Assembly: GCA_026826555.1 (NCBI GenBank) | Contig: JAKSZT010054215.1 | Coordinates: 20,195,673-20,259,672, forward strand | Direction: 5' to 3' | DNA length: 64,000 bases | Origin: Tolypeutes matacus | Lineage: Eukaryota > Chordata > Mammalia > Cingulata > Chlamyphoridae | Notes under the pieces: generated by a model | What the model was told of the DNA's origin: nothing | Database searches by the model: none | What the model saw: only the letters and a program-made list of their open reading frames with translations | Shown: in pieces, positions 33,747-46,924 of the stretch | Layout of the letters: the number at the start of each line of letters is the position of its first letter | Position numbering within the stretch: position 1 is the first letter of the stretch | Position numbers and translations under genes: made by a program

Positions 33747-35129
33747 TTTTAGGGTAATGTTTGTCCCCAAAGGCTCATTTTTTTCACTATTTAATTTTCA
33801 TCACTTAAAGATTACCTTGGCTTTCTAACTTCCACCACTTCGATCTCAGGAGATCTCTGTTGAAATGCCAAATGAATTATTGCTCAAAGATAGACTCAGA
33901 ACACCATGAGTTGCCCACCTCAGAAACCTGGAACAGAGTAGTGCTGAGAAGACCTTAAAAAGGCATGGGTGGAGGACAGCCTTAATTGGCAATGGTACCG
34001 TTTATGGGCAGATTGCTGTTCAAGACCCTCCATCAAAGACTTGGACTCCTCTTTTGGATAGAATAAATATTTAGTGACATGCCTATGTGTGGCACATGGT
34101 AGGTACTTAATAACTAGTTGCTATTTTTGTTATTAAGATCCATTATGTGTATTCCTAAACAACTGGTCTTTAAAACATAGTTTTTACTTGTGTTAACTAC
34201 AATGCAGGCTGGAAAACTTTAGAAGCAAACATAGAGCAAGGCTGGTCCCCAGACCACATGTGGTTGTGATAGTTTCATTTGGACTTTGGGCTTGTTTTAG
34301 TTCTGCTCTCTCTTCCTACTCTTCTTTTTCTTTCACTCCCCATTTTTAATTCTTGCTCTCATATTTTGTGTGTCACTTTACACCACTTTATATCACCTCT
34401 GGAGAAAGCTAAAACATATATAAATTTACAAAGTAAAATAAATACCAGAGGTTCCTGCTTCTGAGCTTTGCAAACATAAAAGCAAAACCATGTGCATCTG
34501 ATCCTGGCCCCATGGTTATTGTAATTTCAGGCGCTGTCACCCATAGGTACGACTGAGCTGTGATTAGCAGGGTCAGCTATTGGTATTACAGAGATTTATT
34601 AACTACCACTGCAAAAAAAAAAAAAAAAACTGAGGAATTGTGGCCAAAACAACTTAAAACGTATCTGCTAAAACGGATGGCTTTTTCCATTATGTTTTGA
34701 TTGAAACCAAAAGGCACTCTGTGTCATGGCAAGGGCGCTCTGGGGTGAGGATTAAGTGTTTGTTCTTTAAAGTCACCAGATGCCACTTAGATTAGAGTTG
34801 CCGCCTTTCAGCCATTTTCTTTTTAAAAGAAAAAACATGCCAGAATTCCCCAAGGGAAGCCTGTATTCCATCGAAAACAAAGCCCTAGCCAGAAGCTACC
34901 CTCACACGCACACAGTTCCAACCTTAGGGTCTGAGCCAGCTGAAAATGTCCCCTGCGGCTTTCCAAGTGGAAGGAGCCTGACAGGTCGAACGTCTGAGCT
35001 ACACCAAAGGCTGCACTGCAGGAAAACAAAGATCAAAAGAGCAAGACTTCCGCTCTCAGATTGACTCACTGGGAGCTCCGTGTGTCAATGGAGGGGCCGT
35101 GTAAGGGAACCCCCAGGAGTCCAGATGTG
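33747..35129. other. Unassigned DNA
   Basis: A faint MIR 3' trace lies at 34055-34120 (atgtgtggcacatggtagg). A run of about 18 A at 34611-34629 has no retroposon head beside it. The 94-codon frame at 34780 shows nothing recognisable. Confidence 0.5.
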
Positions 35130-35250
35130 GTAATCAGCACTTATTAAATGCCACTGTGTACTGTGTCTAGCAGTCTGCTAGGTTCTGAAAAAGATGAGGC
35201 AGCCATCCCTCCCTTGAAGAACTTATCAGCTAGTTTGGCACAGGTGAGCC
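35130..35250 (-). mobile_element. L2 LINE 3' end, antisense
   Basis: agcacttattaaatgccact, then gcagccatccctcccttgaa, matches L2 in reverse. Confidence 0.65.
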
Positions 35251-35477
35251 ATGCAGGGTGTGAAAGGTCTTTGAAATGGATAATAAAGGGATGGCCCCAT
35301 GTAAGGTGGAGATAATACTGCTATTCTTATCCTGGTTACCTGTGTCCCTTCACTTCAAGCGGACGCTTCCTGGTGGAGGTCAGTGTGGCTGGACAATTCC
35401 CCATTCCCTTGGCTGCCACAGAGCAGGACGGAGTCTGCCCTCTCCCTGCTTCCTGGGAGACGGTGTGGCCTATGAGA

Positions 35478-35575
35478 AAAGTAAGGGCTTGGAGCCAGTC
35501 AGACCTCAGTCTGAACCCCAGCTCTGAGCCTTAATTTCCTTATCTCCAATATGGGGTTCATAGCTCTGTTTAAGA
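35478..35575 (+). mobile_element. MIR fragment, sense
   Basis: gcttggagccagtcagacct, gaaccccagctctgagcctt and aatttccttatctcc, MIR 5' half. Confidence 0.7.
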
Positions 35576-35660
35576 TAAGACTCTCTAACCCAAATGGTGC
35601 TAGACCTCTCCCTTTTTTCTCTCAAAGAGTAGCCTCTGCCAACTTGCAGGGTGTCTTCAC

Positions 35661-35905
35661 TTCTTAGGGCAACAAAGTACCACACACTAGGTGGCTTAAA
35701 GAAACAGAAATTTATTGTCTCACAGTTCTAAAGGCTAGAAGTCCAAAGGTTTTGGTGGGGCCATGCACCCTCTGAAACCTCCAGGTGAGAATCCTCCCTT
35801 GCCGCTTCCAGCTTCTGGGGTTTGCTGGCCATCCTTGGTGTCCCTTGGCTTGGAGATGAGTCACTCCCACCAGCTCGGTGCTCAGCCCATGGGACTGCTC
35901 AGTCA
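35661..35905 (-). mobile_element. MLT1-type MaLR LTR fragment, antisense
   Basis: actaggtggcttaaagaaac, agaaatttattgtctcacag and ttctaaaggctagaagtcca are the reverse of the MLT1 LTR 3' half. The frames on both strands are chance. Right limit uncertain. Confidence 0.8.
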
Positions 35906-37020
35906 CGGGGCTGCCCACTCTCCCTGCTTGACGGAACTTAGGTAGCAGGCTGCCCATCCCACCCCCGTCCACCTGACTCAACACCTGGCTCTGTAGTATA
36001 CGTCAGAAGTTCTTTACTCAGTTAGAGCTGGAAAGCCTTAGCAATAAATCACCAAGAAGGAGGCTACACTTGGAATTTGGTCTAAGGAAAGCCTAGGAAG
36101 CCAGACAAAAAGGCCCTTCAGTACCCGAACGCTTCCTTCACTCTTGGCTAATTGCTTCCCTCAAATTCTCCCCAATATTTATACCACCCCCTTCACAATT
36201 CTCTTACACTGACAGGCCTCAACCCTTTCAAAGAAGTCTCATTTGCTTCCCCACACACACACACCCTGAATCTTCCATCACAAGAGGGAAGCTGAGGCTT
36301 CAGCTTGGAAGGGTCCAGATGCTCTCCCCTATCCAGGCTGTTGGACTGTGGGTGGAGGAGGGGACCCAGGGTAGGAGATGGAGAGAACAAGTGCGTGCCA
36401 TCTTACTCCTCTGCCCCTCCAGTCAGAGCTGAAGGCCTGTTCTTTCCTGCACGGGGCAACCTGTTCACCGACACATCTCATAGAATTGCTTATTTTTTTC
36501 TCAAAGAGAGAGCAGCCTATTCCCACCTAGCAGAAAGAATGCCGCTCCTATGAGCAGGACTCTGGGGATCCCCTTGGGAAAGGGGATCCCCATTGTGGAT
36601 GAGGAGCCCTGGACTCTTTCCTGTCCTGGCCTGTTAGCAGCAAGTATGCCACCTCCTCCCAGCTGCTGTTTCCCAGGAAACTGCCCAGTGCCCAGCAGGT
36701 GCTTTCGGTCTGTCTCCTCTAATGGAGGAGTTTCCAACTCCTACCATCATCACTCTTCTGGTTGCCAGAAGCAGAAACCAATGTAGAAAATGGATGAAAA
36801 TGGAGTTAATTGTAAGGCTGCAGAGGGACCACTAAAAAGTACCCTATAAAGTATGTATGAGCCTCACGTGAGCAAGAATTGGGAAGGTGATGGTTAGAGT
36901 TACATTCTCTGCCTCATATGAGCAAGAATTGGAAAGTCAAAGATTAAAGTTACTTTCTCTGCCTCTTTACACATCTGTTTTCTTGCATTATGGCTCATCT
37001 CTGAGTCTTTTCTATTCTGC
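35906..37020. other. Unique, moderately GC-rich DNA
   Basis: No gene or repeat recognised, apart from the perfect hairpin at 36563-36592 and a short (CA)n at about 36251. Confidence 0.5.
36563..36592. promoter_or_regulatory. Perfect 13-bp hairpin with two kappa-B-like palindromes
   Basis: Arms tggggatcccctt and aaggggatcccca flank the 4-base loop GGGA. Each arm holds GGGGATCCCC, itself palindromic and fitting the kappa-B consensus GGGRNWYYCC; the copies start 18 bases apart. The centre, CCCCTTGGGA, fits a near-consensus EBF1 site. Binding is inference from motif shape only. Confidence 0.45.
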
Positions 37021-37032
37021 CTCTTCCTTTTG

Positions 37033-37959
37033 GTTTTTTCTTTTTTCCTTTTGGTAATTTATTTCTATTAGGGAAGTTATAGGTTTATGGGGAAATAATG
37101 CAGAAAGTACAGATTTCCTATATACCATGCTCCTTACTGACACCTTGCTTTAGAGTGGCACATTTGTTACAATTGATGAAAGAATGTTTTCATAATTGTA
37201 CTATTAACCATAAATCATTGTTTACATTAGAGTTCACTGTGTTGTACAGTCCTGTGGGGTTTGTTTTTTTTTTTAATTTTTATTCTAGTAACATACATTC
37301 AACCTAAAATTTCCCCTATTTAACCACATTCATATATCTAATTCAGTGGTGTTAATTTCATTTACACGTTGTGCTACCATCACACCATCCTTTATCAAAA
37401 CCTTTCCGTCAAGACAAATAGAAGTTCTGTACAATTTAAGCATTAAGTCTCCCATTCCCTACTCCCACCCTGACCCCTGGTAACCTGTATTCCAGTTTCT
37501 GAGTTTGCTTATTCTCATTACTGTATCAGTGAACTTATATAATATTTGTCCTTTGGGTGTCCAGCTTATTTCACTCAATATGATGTCTTCAAGGCTCATT
37601 CATGTTGTCTCACATATCAGAACTTCATTCGTTTTTGTGGCTGCATAATATTCCCTTGTATATGAATATACCACATTTTGTTTAGTCATTCATCTGTTGA
37701 TGGACATTTGGGTTGCCTTCATCTTTGGAAATGATGAATAATGCCACTATGAGCATTGGTGTGCAAACATCTGTTCTATCCCCTTCTTTCAATTCTTTTG
37801 GGTATATACCTAGAAATGGGATTGGCATTTCATATAGTAATTCTATACATAACTTCCACAGTGGCTGCACCATATTCCTCCCAACAATGAGTGTTCCTAT
37901 TTCTCCACATCCTCACCAACACCTGTAATTTTTCCTTATAGCAGCCATTCTAGAAATGT
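37033..37959 (-). mobile_element. 5'-truncated L1, antisense
   Basis: Flanked by ctcttccttttg (37021-37032) and ctctcccttttg (37960-37971), 11 of 12 alike. From left: 3' UTR like that at 31640-32100, then the ORF2 C-terminus; the minus-strand frame 37682-37873 reads PFLGIYPKELKEGDRTDVC. About 0.93 kb remain; not functional. Confidence 0.93.
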
Positions 37960-37971
37960 CTCTCCCTTTTG

Positions 37972-39299
37972 ACCATTTTCCTGTGCATGTTCAACTTACA
38001 CTAGCCCCCCAAATGACTGCCCCAGCCTTAGAATCAGTTGTCCCTCAGCTCTACTCCCCACAGCTAACTGAAGGCATCCAGCTCTTATCTCTTGATTTAA
38101 ACTCCTAAGAGGATTTGATTGGCTTGGTCCAGCTGATCAGTGGATTCCTTCAAGGCAGATGTCCACTGATGGTGGGAAGGAGGGGTTCTGAATTAGGAGG
38201 CAATGGAGGGGCCCTTTTCAGGTGCTATGAGAGGTCAAGTTCCCTTGAACTCGAATATAACAATATTCATTACTATTACCACAAGCTATTAATTCTAAAA
38301 TAAATGATATTTTTGCATTTGAACATCTTAGAAATTAGGATATATCTTTCATTCACTGTTAGCCAAACAGCAGTTAGGATATAGTTGTCACTGCCTGCAA
38401 GGGCACAAACAGGGAACAAACCTGCATCAAAACTTGCCTTAAGGGTTCCAGGTGTTGAGAAGAAACTCCTGAAGACAGAGCAAAGCTCTCTTTTCACCCC
38501 TAAAAACCAAAAGGTTGTGGGCAGGTGGCGAACCACGTGTCCTCAGCAGCATTCCCCAAGCAGGAGTCACAGATAGTTTAGCTCTGTGCACCCACTGAGC
38601 CAGCTTGCGAGGCTAGTGCTAATGACTTTGAATTTTCATGGGCTCTTTTTAAAAATGCTGTGTCTCCAATGCTCCTATGGCATGATGGATGATGTTTTGT
38701 GACAAAGCATAGACACTGCTGCCTCGTAGGTTAAAAAGTGACTCAGCATAGTCAACGCTCCATATGTGACGTGTTGGCTATCTTAACCAGTCTGTTTTGT
38801 TTGCTTTCCTTTATATGTACGCATGTATGTAACATATGATAATCTGTTTCTAATTAGAATTAGAAGAATTCTTGGAATAAGTATAAAAGAAATTCACTGG
38901 AAGTGAAGCATTCTGTCAGAGTTTAATAGGCAACTTTTTAAAAAGCGATTTGTGTTACGTAAAATAATGGCACATCTTAAAATTGATGATGTCTCAGGTT
39001 CAGTGACATATGGTAACCTCATCAGTGGAGGCTGCAGGAATCCAGTTTGCAGGGAGGAAGGGCCTGGCCTGAGGCTGGGTTTGCATAACAAGCATATCTT
39101 TATTTAAGTGGTATGTGACCCATCCATAAATATAGCAGCATTCTCTACGCATCTTTTAATTCACACCTTCCTTAGGACTGTACATTTCAGTCATCTCTAC
39201 CTAAGAATAAGGACCCAGGAGTGGACGCAGCCTGGCGGAGGAGATAAAGAGGAGACAGAAATGGGCCTGGGTGGCTGCAGGACAGCAAACCAGGAAGGA
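37972..39299. other. Unassigned DNA
   Basis: No clear repeat or gene. The 86-codon minus-strand frame (38276-38536) shows no motif I know. A CACGTG E-box lies at about 38534. Confidence 0.5.
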
Positions 39300-39560
39300 G
39301 GTACCATTTGAAGAAGAATGCAGGGTCCCATCACATGGGGCTTTGCAGGTCACGGCAGGGCGCTTGACATTTATTCTGTGTGCAGTAGGATGCCACTGGG
39401 GGGTGGAGGGAGGAGCACAGGAGTAACATATATTTTTAGAAGATTGCCCTGTAAATGAGGAAGATGTTGCCATATAAGTGGTAAGGAAAGAAAGCAGAGC
39501 GACCAGAGATTGATGAGGGTTTTGACTAAAGGCAGAGAGAGGGTTGGAATAGAATGGAGA
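39300..39560 (-). mobile_element. L2 LINE, antisense
   Basis: gggctttgcaggtcacggca, then gaagattgccctg, matches the antisense L2 3' region. Left edge uncertain. Confidence 0.55.
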
Positions 39561-40994
39561 AAATCAAATTCAACCCTGATAAATGCATCATCCTACCCTC
39601 AGAACTCACACACACAGCAAAATATGGCAAACGGCCCCAGCATTCTCTGCTGTTCACTTGGCAGCAAAGACTAGTGGCCATTGCTGAATACATGGTTGTC
39701 TCTTTGCAAGGAAAGTAGCTCTGATCCCAAGGTTTATTTGCCTTTCACAGTCAGAGAAGAGGGGGGCGATGTTTCCCGTGTGAGGCTCCCCAGCGTTGGA
39801 AGCGTTTGGGCTCTGTGGTCACGATGGCTCACATTTCACAATTTGAACTCGCAGCACCCTTGCAGCCCGGTGTTTGGGTTGACTGCTTTTCCTGCTGGCT
39901 CTCTGCCTCTGGCAGCCCCGCGTCCTTACGCAGCACAATATGCACAGTCTCTCGTTGCCTAGACTTCCCCTCAGACAGGCTCCATGCCATCTCTTTGAAA
40001 ATAGGTTAGGTCACTTAAACGATTCCTTTTCCCACCCAGCTCATTAATAAAGACATTCAATAAATCAGCTGTATCTAAAAATACTTTTCAGAGTGAAAGA
40101 ACCATCTGGATTTCAGGAAGATCATTAGAGAACACACGTGAAATAATTTTTTTTTTCTAATCCCCTCCTGTAAAAATATGGCTTGTTTCCCCTAGGCCCC
40201 GAATTTTCTCTTTTGTGTGGTGTGCTGCTGTGAACCTAAGAAATGTGCTAGATTCAAAATGTGTCCAAAATCTCTTATTGTTCCGTGTGTGCCCATTGGG
40301 GGTTCTAGTCAAGGACTAAATGCTGTTTTTCTTCTTTCCTTTTTTTTACCTTATACTAATTACACTCAAAATAGAAATGTTAGCATTTTCTTAATATTTA
40401 TCATGCATGTACAGCAATAAGAATAAGAATATAATTGCCCAGATTTTGCTTTATGTATTAAGTGATAGCAATTAATTTATAGATAACATCATTCAAATTC
40501 TTTTTGATATGACTGGATTTCTATCCATTGCTTCCATATAAATTTTCATTCATTTTTGCATCTTTTCCTAGGTAGACTTTCTTTTAGCTTTTTATTTTAT
40601 TGACCCTAAGCATTGCCTAAGAGGCAGCTATCAGTGTTGATAAATATGAAATTAATATGATAGTACCTACTGTGACCAGTTTCTCAAAGAGTATTTGTTG
40701 AGGACACACTGTTTGGGATCCACAGAGGCCACTGATTCTAGGTTCAGTTGTTTGGGAAAAAACATGGTCTGGAAGCTTATTTATGCTTGTTCTCAGATAC
40801 AGCAGGACTGAGCAAAAATGTCAACTTTAAGAAGACAAGGGGAATGGAAGTCAATATAATATATAACCCAACAAACAACTGTTCATATCTGGGCTGCATG
40901 TGGTAAAGACTATATTTCACTTATTGGCCTGGAGTATAAGTCCCATGACTTTGCTATTCGTTGTTCATATGATTAAGAGCTTCACTTTTTGCCT
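39561..40994. other. Unassigned DNA
   Basis: No repeat or gene recognised; AT-rich after about 40020. Confidence 0.5.
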
Positions 40995-41222
40995 GCATTA
41001 GGCATTACACTGTCTAGGTGTTTTACATAAATTATCTCTTCTTATCGTCACAGTGACACTACAGAGCAAGTTTCAAACTGCCATTTTACAGGATCGCTAC
41101 CTGAGGCACAAGAGAAGTTGAACAACTTGTCTAAGGTCACACAGCAAGTAGATGGCCAGGCTGGATTTCTAACTCAAGTCTGTGTGACTCCAAAGCCAAG
41201 CTCTTATTCACTGTGATATAAT
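40995..41222 (-). mobile_element. MIR SINE, antisense
   Basis: gcattacactgtctaggtgt, ttttacaggatcgctacctg and ctaaggtcacacagcaagta; near full length. Confidence 0.85.
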
Positions 41223-41439
41223 ATCTTCTTGCCCTGGAGAAACACAAGATTAATCGTGAAAAGAAAGATATAAGGAAATACATAAAGGATTATGATCAGG
41301 TATATTTTACTACTAATCACAAAGGGAATATTGACTGCAAATATTGCCATAGGGTGAGAGATTTGGCAGAAGCTTTATGTTCAATGGATTAGTGGGGGAA
41401 CCTGGTAAACCAAGTATCAACTACTCTCATAGTGGATAA

Positions 41440-42040
41440 AGGAAAAGACATGAGCATGGCACAAAGATAGGACAGCAAAGGAAGCAGCCTGGTCACGGCA
41501 GAAGTTCTTGTTGAAACATGATGGGAAATAAGGTTGACAAAGTAGAGTTGGAATACGAAGGTCCTCAGAAGCCAGGGAGAGGATTGTGGATCTGACAAGG
41601 AAGAGCATGAGGCAGAAGGGGTCATTGAAGAATTTGAACGTGGACATAGCATGAAGAATGATGAAGAAGGCAACAAGACCTTGGCCACAGCAAGGCTGGT
41701 AGAGCCGAGAACTTGGAGATGTGAAAACCAGCCTAGAGCTTGTTAGCCGTTATTCAGGTATTCAGGTTATTCAGCTATGTGGCCTGGATTCAAGTGGTGG
41801 CCGTTGTAGAAATGGAGAGCAAGGGGTGCACGTGAGCACAGTTCCTTTATTAAAACTGATGGGCCTTGAAGTTTGGGTCCAAGGAATGAATTTGAGGTTT
41901 AAGCTGAGATGGCTTACAGAAATGAGATTAGGAATTTCAAAGGGAATGCTGGTTTTGGAAAGAAGAGGATATGGTTGATTTTCAAACATTTTGACTTTGT
42001 ATCAAGGTTATGATATATCTTGGGGAAGATTTCCTGGGGT
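41440..42040 (-). mobile_element. L2 LINE, antisense
   Basis: A purine-rich stretch whose blocks (gacagcaaaggaagcagcct, gtggcctggattcaagtggt, atggttgattttcaaacatt) follow L2 order in reverse. Diverged. The 85- and 99-codon frames within it are not genes. Confidence 0.5.
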
Positions 42041-44369
42041 CGCTGGGCAGTGGGACTTGAGCTGGAATGAGGGGATGGGCTAAGAATGTAGACATGGAAA
42101 TCTTTTTTATAGTAAGGAGGAAGGCTTGGCTGGAAACCTCCATTAAAGAGAATTGGAGAAAAGGACCCTGTCGGGAGAAAGAGGCTGACTAGTCTTCATC
42201 CTCTTTTATTTCTGGTGAGAGGAATAGTCACTTTAAGGGAAGGAAAGAGTTAGACTGATACCTTTCAGTTTTATCATCCCACGGGTGGTTTGGTAGCTTT
42301 TGTTGGCCCTTCCAGATATACTTTGCACTCTTCTAGAGCCTGCTCTCTGCCCAGGGAGGCTTCCGTTGGATACAGCCAGCTGGAGATTGGAGGGAGGGGG
42401 CAGAGAGCGAGGTCGGGGCCTGTGGTCCTCTGGCTGTCCTCTTCAGGGTTGCCTCAGGCTGCCTCTGTCCCTGTCGCTGCTCTGTTTCAGCGGCCTGCTC
42501 GACACAGCTTTTTGTGGGCTCAGTAACCTGGCCCTCATTTCATCCCCTTAGTGCATGGGAGGGCAGCAGCCCCACCACACTAGCCCTGAGTCCCTGCACT
42601 TACCCTCGTGGGTCTCTGCATCCTGCCCACGTATTTGTAGGTTATTCTCTTTGTAACAGCCCCTCCTTAGATCATCCTAATTTGAGTTTGCCTCTATTTC
42701 CGTTTGGGACTCTGAGTGATGAACATCCTTTCAGTAAATTTCTTACCTTCTTTATAAACCTGTAGTAGGACCAACCCATCGTATCTCATTTTGGGGGCTC
42801 AACAGCCAGGACAATTAGTGCTAAATATAGTGCTCAATTGTAGAAGCTTGCTTTAGCCTGAATTTCTGCTGTATTTATTTTTCCTTTCCACTGATTGACT
42901 TTGTTATTTTGTTCTCATTTTAACATGTCTTTATAAATTATTTTAAAAGATATGAAATTGTGTAGTTTAGTAAGAAATATGCTGATTCTCCAAGTCTCTT
43001 TCTCTTGCCAAATCTCTTAAAGTTTAAAACTCATCCTAAGGGAAATCAGATTTAAGTATCTGTTTTTCACATTTTGAGAGATGTACATTTGGCTAATCTA
43101 AAGCATTCTGCCTTGAACTCACACTGGTTGATCACTGGTGAAAGGAGTGGGTGAGTAGTTTTTCCTGAGTGTGTATTTCTGTGTGTGGACAATTGTGATA
43201 ACCCACCTTGCTCATGATAAACATTTGGCAACGTGATGAATACAACTTAAGGCATCAGGCCCAGTTATAGAACTCTTATCATACTGGACCATCTTTTGGT
43301 TTCATATTTAGTTTGAGGGTGACGTCATGTGGCCCTTTGTAAAGTGAAGAAAATAACATCCAAATAATTATCAAGTTGTAATCGTTTGAGTGTGGCCCAA
43401 AGGTCTATACATTCCCACTTCCAGCACTCCACCAGGGAGCATCCAAATATTACCAAGATAGGATGTTTTTCACAGACATTTAGAGCTGGAAGGGAGTTTA
43501 GAAATCCTCTACCCATGTAGCCCAACTCCCTTATTTTGCAATGAGGAAACCAAGGCCCAGAGCGGGGAACCCACCACCCAGGGCCAGGTGAGGCACTTGT
43601 GGCACAGGTTTCCTCCGACGGCCCAGGCTTTTTGTCTCCCACAGCAGGGTCCTTTCCACTATGGTTTGCTTCATGCAACCTTGGTAGGGGTCAGAGAGAG
43701 AATTGCTATGGAAATTCAATGAGGGAGGAGGTCACTTCCTGCTTGGCTCAGAAAGCCAGGGAAGGTATCAGAGAGGAAGAGAAAATGAGATCATCACTGA
43801 AGCAGGGACAGAGGTGAGATAGGCTCCATTTCGAGTGGGGAAAGCAGGAGGACCTCCCGGAGTCCAACAGCTTTACGATTCAAGAGTCTGCCTGGTGCTG
43901 AGGTGCAAGGTGGAAAATGCAACTGTCTGGCACGTCTAAAGTGTGTCCAGTTTAATATGCTGGTCACCATAATCTAGGCACGAGCTCTTCATTTAAACAA
44001 GTGAGGACAAGAATAATTAATAGAATCCTCAGTCAAGAAAATTGCTCTTGGGCTAAAAAAAGAAAAAGGCATTCTAGGATTAGATATTACTACTACTAAT
44101 AGCTAACAATAACTGAGGAAAATACTTTTGAGTGTGATAAATCTAAAGTGTCCAAAAAAACAGAGATTTAGTTGGAATTCAATTTCTTAAATCTAATTTC
44201 TCATGGTTATTCCAGAGGTAAGTACAATCTATAAAACAATAGCATGGGAATTGTTCAGACTGATTACACTGAGACCCTGAAATATAATCAGTTGTCAAAA
44301 ATTCAGTGATCTCTAATCATTTTATTTTCACAACTTTGAGTTTCTTTTTGGTCAGCAAGTCAACTACAT
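42041..44369. other. Mostly unassigned DNA
   Basis: 42170-42780 is GC-rich and ends with a run (cctaatttgagtttgcctc) reminiscent of an old LTR or L1 end that I cannot place. 43470-43580 resembles an ancient SINE (gagctggaagggagtttaga, then aatgaggaaaccaaggccca). Confidence 0.4.
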
Positions 44370-44885
44370 AGTGTTTACTTATGGTCCACCAAATGCTAGG
44401 GAAGTCACAAAGGTGGGTGAGACAAGCCCTTTGCCCTCCAGGTCTGCATGGAAAGATCAAATGGGAGCTGAAGAGGCGATGGAGAATGTTTTAGAGAGGG
44501 GATCCACTCAGTTGGTCCCACGGGCAGAGAGAGTAAGGTAGGGAGGTCAGGGCACTTCCAGAAACATTTAGATATTAAGAGTAAGTGGATCACAGTGGGG
44601 AGTGCTGGAGAAAAGACAGAAAAGGTACGGGGGGAGCCCTATTGCTTTGCAAGAGATTTGGACTTGACTTTTAGGCAAATGGGGAGCCAAGAGATGATGA
44701 TACATGGGGTCATAAAATAGATTATATTTTTTAAACATTTGCAGTTGATGGGATGGGGGACAAGATTGGAGGCGAGGAGATGAATTAAGAGGCTATAAAA
44801 ATGGTGAAGGAGAGAGATTTTCAAGGTCGGAATCCAGGTAGTTTGGCAGCAGGGATGGAAAAGAGAGGTGGATTCCAGAAACATT
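44370..44885 (-). mobile_element. L2 LINE, antisense
   Basis: gagacaagccctttgccctc, then gagatttggacttgactttt and aatggggagccaagagatga, the L2 antisense order. The minus-strand frames at 44405 and 44639 are L2 relics or chance. Confidence 0.65.
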
Positions 44886-44924
44886 TACGAGTGTCAAGTC
44901 CAGGCCTAGGGAGTTGTATAACAG

Positions 44925-45140
44925 AGTGATTGAGAGCCCTGGCTTTGGAGTCAGGCAGATCTGGGTGCAAAGCCCAGCCCTGCCTCCTACTGGTGGCTAG
45001 GCAAGTTGCCTAACCTCTCTGGGCCTCGTCTCCTGATGTGTCAAGTTGGATCATAGTGCCTCTCGTGGTTCTATAGTCTAGATCCTCAGCGGGGTGATTG
45101 GGCCAATAGTGTGCACTCAATAAGTAACAGCTGTCGTTAC
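44925..45140 (+). mobile_element. MIR SINE, sense
   Basis: gattgagagccctggctttg, gagtcaggcagatctgggtg, then gcctaacctctctgggcctc and cactcaataagtaacag; nearly full length. Confidence 0.9.
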
Positions 45141-46084
45141 TACTGCTCTGCTAGTGTTGACCCAGGTGTCCTGACTTCCAGCTGGTTTCTCTTCCCCAAA
45201 TTACTCCTTCACTGCAGCTGACCACTTATGGTACACCAAGGGGGCTTGGTTTCCCCAGGAGTAGTTCTCATTGCTTGCTCTCTGTCATCTGCCCATCACG
45301 GGGCTGGTCCTTTGAGGAAAGAGGTACAAACGCATCCCTAGGAAGCAGAAACACACTTCAGACCACTTGTCTCCCTGACAGCGAGCCAGGAACCTGCCTA
45401 CGTCGGAGAGACAGCCCTTCCTCTTCTTAAATTCACCATCGCCTTTCCTTGGTCTCTGTTCCTTTTTAAGGGGATTTATTATTCACTGCTGATAGAGAAT
45501 GTTCTGCACCTTTTGACAGGAGATACAGCGCAAAACTGGAAGCGATTCAGCGGTCCACCACCTTGCCAGTGAGTTGTGACTGTTTGATTTGAGTGGCCTA
45601 GCAACAGAATCTCCACCGGCCGACGAGCGCTGCGTTCTCCCTGCTTCACTCTGGCATGCCCTCCATTTCTGAAATGGAATTTATGGCTTCGTATCTAGTG
45701 TGCTTTTTTTTTTTGTTCAGGAAATACGATCCACAAAGCCAAGTCTTATAAGCTTGAGAATTTCAAGGGCTCAGAGTTGGGCTCAAGTTCACCAGGCGAG
45801 TGTTGAGCGCTGCCCTCTGGCTCACCTTTGTTTAGATAAATAATTGAAAGTGAGCCATTTACAAGTCCAGGGCCTTAGAGGCACACAAAGGAATCTGGCT
45901 GAAGACTCCCTAATTGAAAGCAGGAGATAACCAAGGATACAGCTTTCCTCCCTGGGGATGTTAACACAGGAGAAATTATTATTTTTGGAAATCATGTTCT
46001 CTGCTAGCCCCAAAACAGAGGACAGCGCACATGTGACTTGTACCTTCCAAAAAAGCAAAATATGTTCCCACGTCCCAGCAAGGG
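45141..46084. other. Unassigned DNA
   Basis: No repeat or gene recognised. The 130-codon minus-strand frame (45822-46214) runs into L2 relic and has no recognisable domain. Confidence 0.5.
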
Positions 46085-46205
46085 AGGGTTTAGATTTTAA
46101 GGAGAGGATGCAGTCACTCAGCAGACATTTGATGGACAAGGCGCTGGGGCCAGTGCCAACAAGGCCAGGCCTCGCCCTGGAGGAGCTCACCAGCCTGGTA
46201 GAAGA
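46085..46205 (-). mobile_element. L2 LINE 3' end, antisense
   Basis: cactcagcagacatttgatg, then ctcgccctggaggagctcac, matches the antisense L2 tail. It accounts for the middle of the 105-codon plus-strand frame at 45958-46275. Confidence 0.6.
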
Positions 46206-46234
46206 AAGGGACACGTTTACGTTTCAAGGCGTTT

Positions 46235-46345
46235 TAGCTGGGGTTCACAATCGCGGCTGCTTTTTAAGCTGTTGAGTCCCTGGGTCCAGCCCCAGAGTTT
46301 CTGATTCATTTGTTCCGAGGTTCAGCCTGGACATAAGTATTTTTC
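46235..46345 (+). mobile_element. MER5-like hAT relic
   Basis: ccagccccagagtttctgat then ttcagcctggacataagta fits the MER5A middle. Ends decayed. Confidence 0.5.
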
Positions 46346-46924
46346 CACTTTTTAAAAAACATTTACTTAGTTGGTTCTAGCATGAGAGTGGCTCAGATAG
46401 TAAGAAATGGAAGCTCAGAGGAAGTCAAAATCCCTTCCTGGTGGATAGGAATTCAGGGACGGCGTCAAGGAGGAGGAGGAAGTTGCGCTGAGGCTTGGGG
46501 CAAAGCTGGGAGGGCCACCCACACTTCAGCTCAGCAGGTGAAGACTTGAGGGCGTGCGGCTCCACAACTCGGCAGGTTTTCAGAGCAATTTCTCTCTCTC
46601 ACTTTCAACCTGGCAACTCAGTCCGTTTTGTTAACTGCCCACAACCCTGGTCTGTGTCTTAGGAAGGATAAGCTGGCTTTACCCACCTTCCCATCCCAGT
46701 TTGGAAACCATAGGCCCCATGCTCCCCCCCACCCCCCCCAGAGCCACAGGATGGGAGTGATGCTGTCCTCAGAGAGGACAGAGGGGAGGAGGAGCCCCAG
46801 CATGAGGTCCCAGGGCCCATCAGACTGCCGCTGCAGCCAGCCTCCTGGGCGCTTCTAGACATGGAAGTGGTCGCTGCTAATAGTGACATTATGTATGTCT
46901 TCAGCTGCATTTCCTTTCATTCCG

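Noticed and set aside
34611..34629. Poly(A) tail of a retrocopy
   Set aside because: An A run of about 18, but there is no AATAAA at suitable distance, no recognisable body and no flanking duplication.
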